Translations under genes and position numbers: made by a program
Shown: positions 21,989 to 22,386 of the stretch, piece after piece
Layout of the letters: every line of letters starts with the position of its first letter
Position numbering within the stretch: the first letter of the stretch is position 1
Source: an uncultured Alphaproteobacteria bacterium
GTDB taxonomy: Bacteria; Pseudomonadota; Alphaproteobacteria; Rs-D84
Direction of reading: 5' to 3'
NCBI GenBank assembly: GCA_904502245.1
Contig: CAJGDN010000011.1
Location: 1-22,386 of the forward strand
DNA: 22,386 nucleotides
The notes under the pieces: model-generated
Seen by the model: only the letters and a program-made list of their open reading frames with translations
Database searches by the model: none
What the model was told of the DNA's origin: nothing

Positions 21989-22386
21989 ATGACACGATAT
22001 AAAGTAACCTTGGAATATGACGGAACAGATTTAATCGGATGGCAGGAAAATCGCCAGGGCCCATCTGTACAATCACTGTTAAAAGATGCGATTGAGAAAT
22101 TCTGTGGCACGCGCGCGGATGTTGTTGCAGCGGGGCGTACGGATTCCGGTGTACATGCAATTGCAATGGTTGCGCATTTTGATATTGATGCCGCGCATAC
22201 CGCCCAGACCGTAATGCGGGCATTAAATTTTTATTTGGTGGGTCAACCTGTTTCTGTATTATCTTGCGAAACAGTGTCTGATGATTTTAACGCGCGTTTT
22301 GATTGTGTTGCGCGTCATTATAAATATGTTGTTTTAAACCGTCCGTCCGCACCAGTATTAAATAAAAATCGTGTGTATTGGGTGCC
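21989..22386 (+). CDS. truA: tRNA pseudouridine(38-40) synthase TruA, C-terminus cut by window edge
   Basis: Makes pseudouridine at positions 38-40 of the tRNA anticodon arm. About 132 residues are present of a usual 250 or so. It starts MTRYKVTLEYDGTDLIGWQ, then AAGRTDSGVHA, with catalytic Asp52, and FNARFDCVARHYKYVV, the second conserved block of the family. It follows the 59-codon gene by six bases; def-fmt-truA order is common in alphaproteobacteria. The reading frame stays open to the end of the window. Confidence 0.96.
   Translation, partial: MTRYKVTLEYDGTDLIGWQENRQGPSVQSLLKDAIEKFCGTRADVVAAGRTDSGVHAIAMVAHFDIDAAHTAQTVMRALNFYLVGQPVSVLSCETVSDDFNARFDCVARHYKYVVLNRPSAPVLNKNRVYWV

Overview
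The window looks like a stretch of chromosome from a low-GC (roughly 42% by eye) alphaproteobacterium, most likely uncultured and host-associated. The evidence is a def-fmt-truA block, a short DUF4167-like protein, an MJ0042-type zinc-ribbon membrane protein, a dispersed palindromic repeat of the 'VIPRLDxG' kind common in alphaproteobacterial intergenic DNA, and compact gene packing. I see no tRNA, rRNA, CRISPR array, transposase, integrase or phage gene.

Layout. 1-3299 (minus): pnp, cut by the window edge inside its KH domain, with its own promoter and a structured leader, then der. 3368-5999 (plus): a YIP1-like membrane protein, then a MacB-type ABC ATPase and permease pair. 6000-6445: the only long stretch without a gene; it holds terminators, a direct repeat, the palindromic repeat and a GC-rich island. 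6446-15521 (minus): seven co-directional genes. Read in transcription order they are three very large prepilin-like proteins, a zinc-ribbon membrane protein, a small exported protein, an RluD-family pseudouridine synthase, and a 1049-residue exported protein with 38 cysteines. A promoter at 15546-15574 and a terminator at 6402-6437 bracket the set, with no clear terminator between. 15678-19522 (plus): DUF4167-like protein, dnaX, a small type IVb-like pilin, an OmpA-type lipoprotein and a membrane-anchored Skp/OmpH-like protein. 19564-20442 (minus): rmuC. 20485-22386 (plus): def, fmt, a 59-residue Cys protein and truA (partial).

The most interesting part is the envelope system spread over 6446-18789. 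Three tandem proteins of about 400-450 residues have a prepilin cleavage site and a hydrophobic N-terminal helix, followed by a long beta-rich C-terminal region with tail-fibre-like phrases, an architecture like the PilV tip adhesin of R64-type thin pili. A 152-residue protein encoded on the other strand behind dnaX looks like a matching type IVb (TcpA/PilS-like) pilin with a C-terminal cysteine pair. The exported cysteine-rich protein, with an exact 100-residue duplication of a C-x6-C heptad pattern, is encoded at the end of the same run as the large prepilins. I infer a surface filament with several alternative or stacked tip proteins; the assembly ATPase, platform, secretin and prepilin peptidase are not in this window.

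The rest is housekeeping: RNA decay (pnp), ribosome assembly (der), rRNA modification (the rluD-like gene), replication (dnaX), and start-Met formylation and deformylation (fmt, def).
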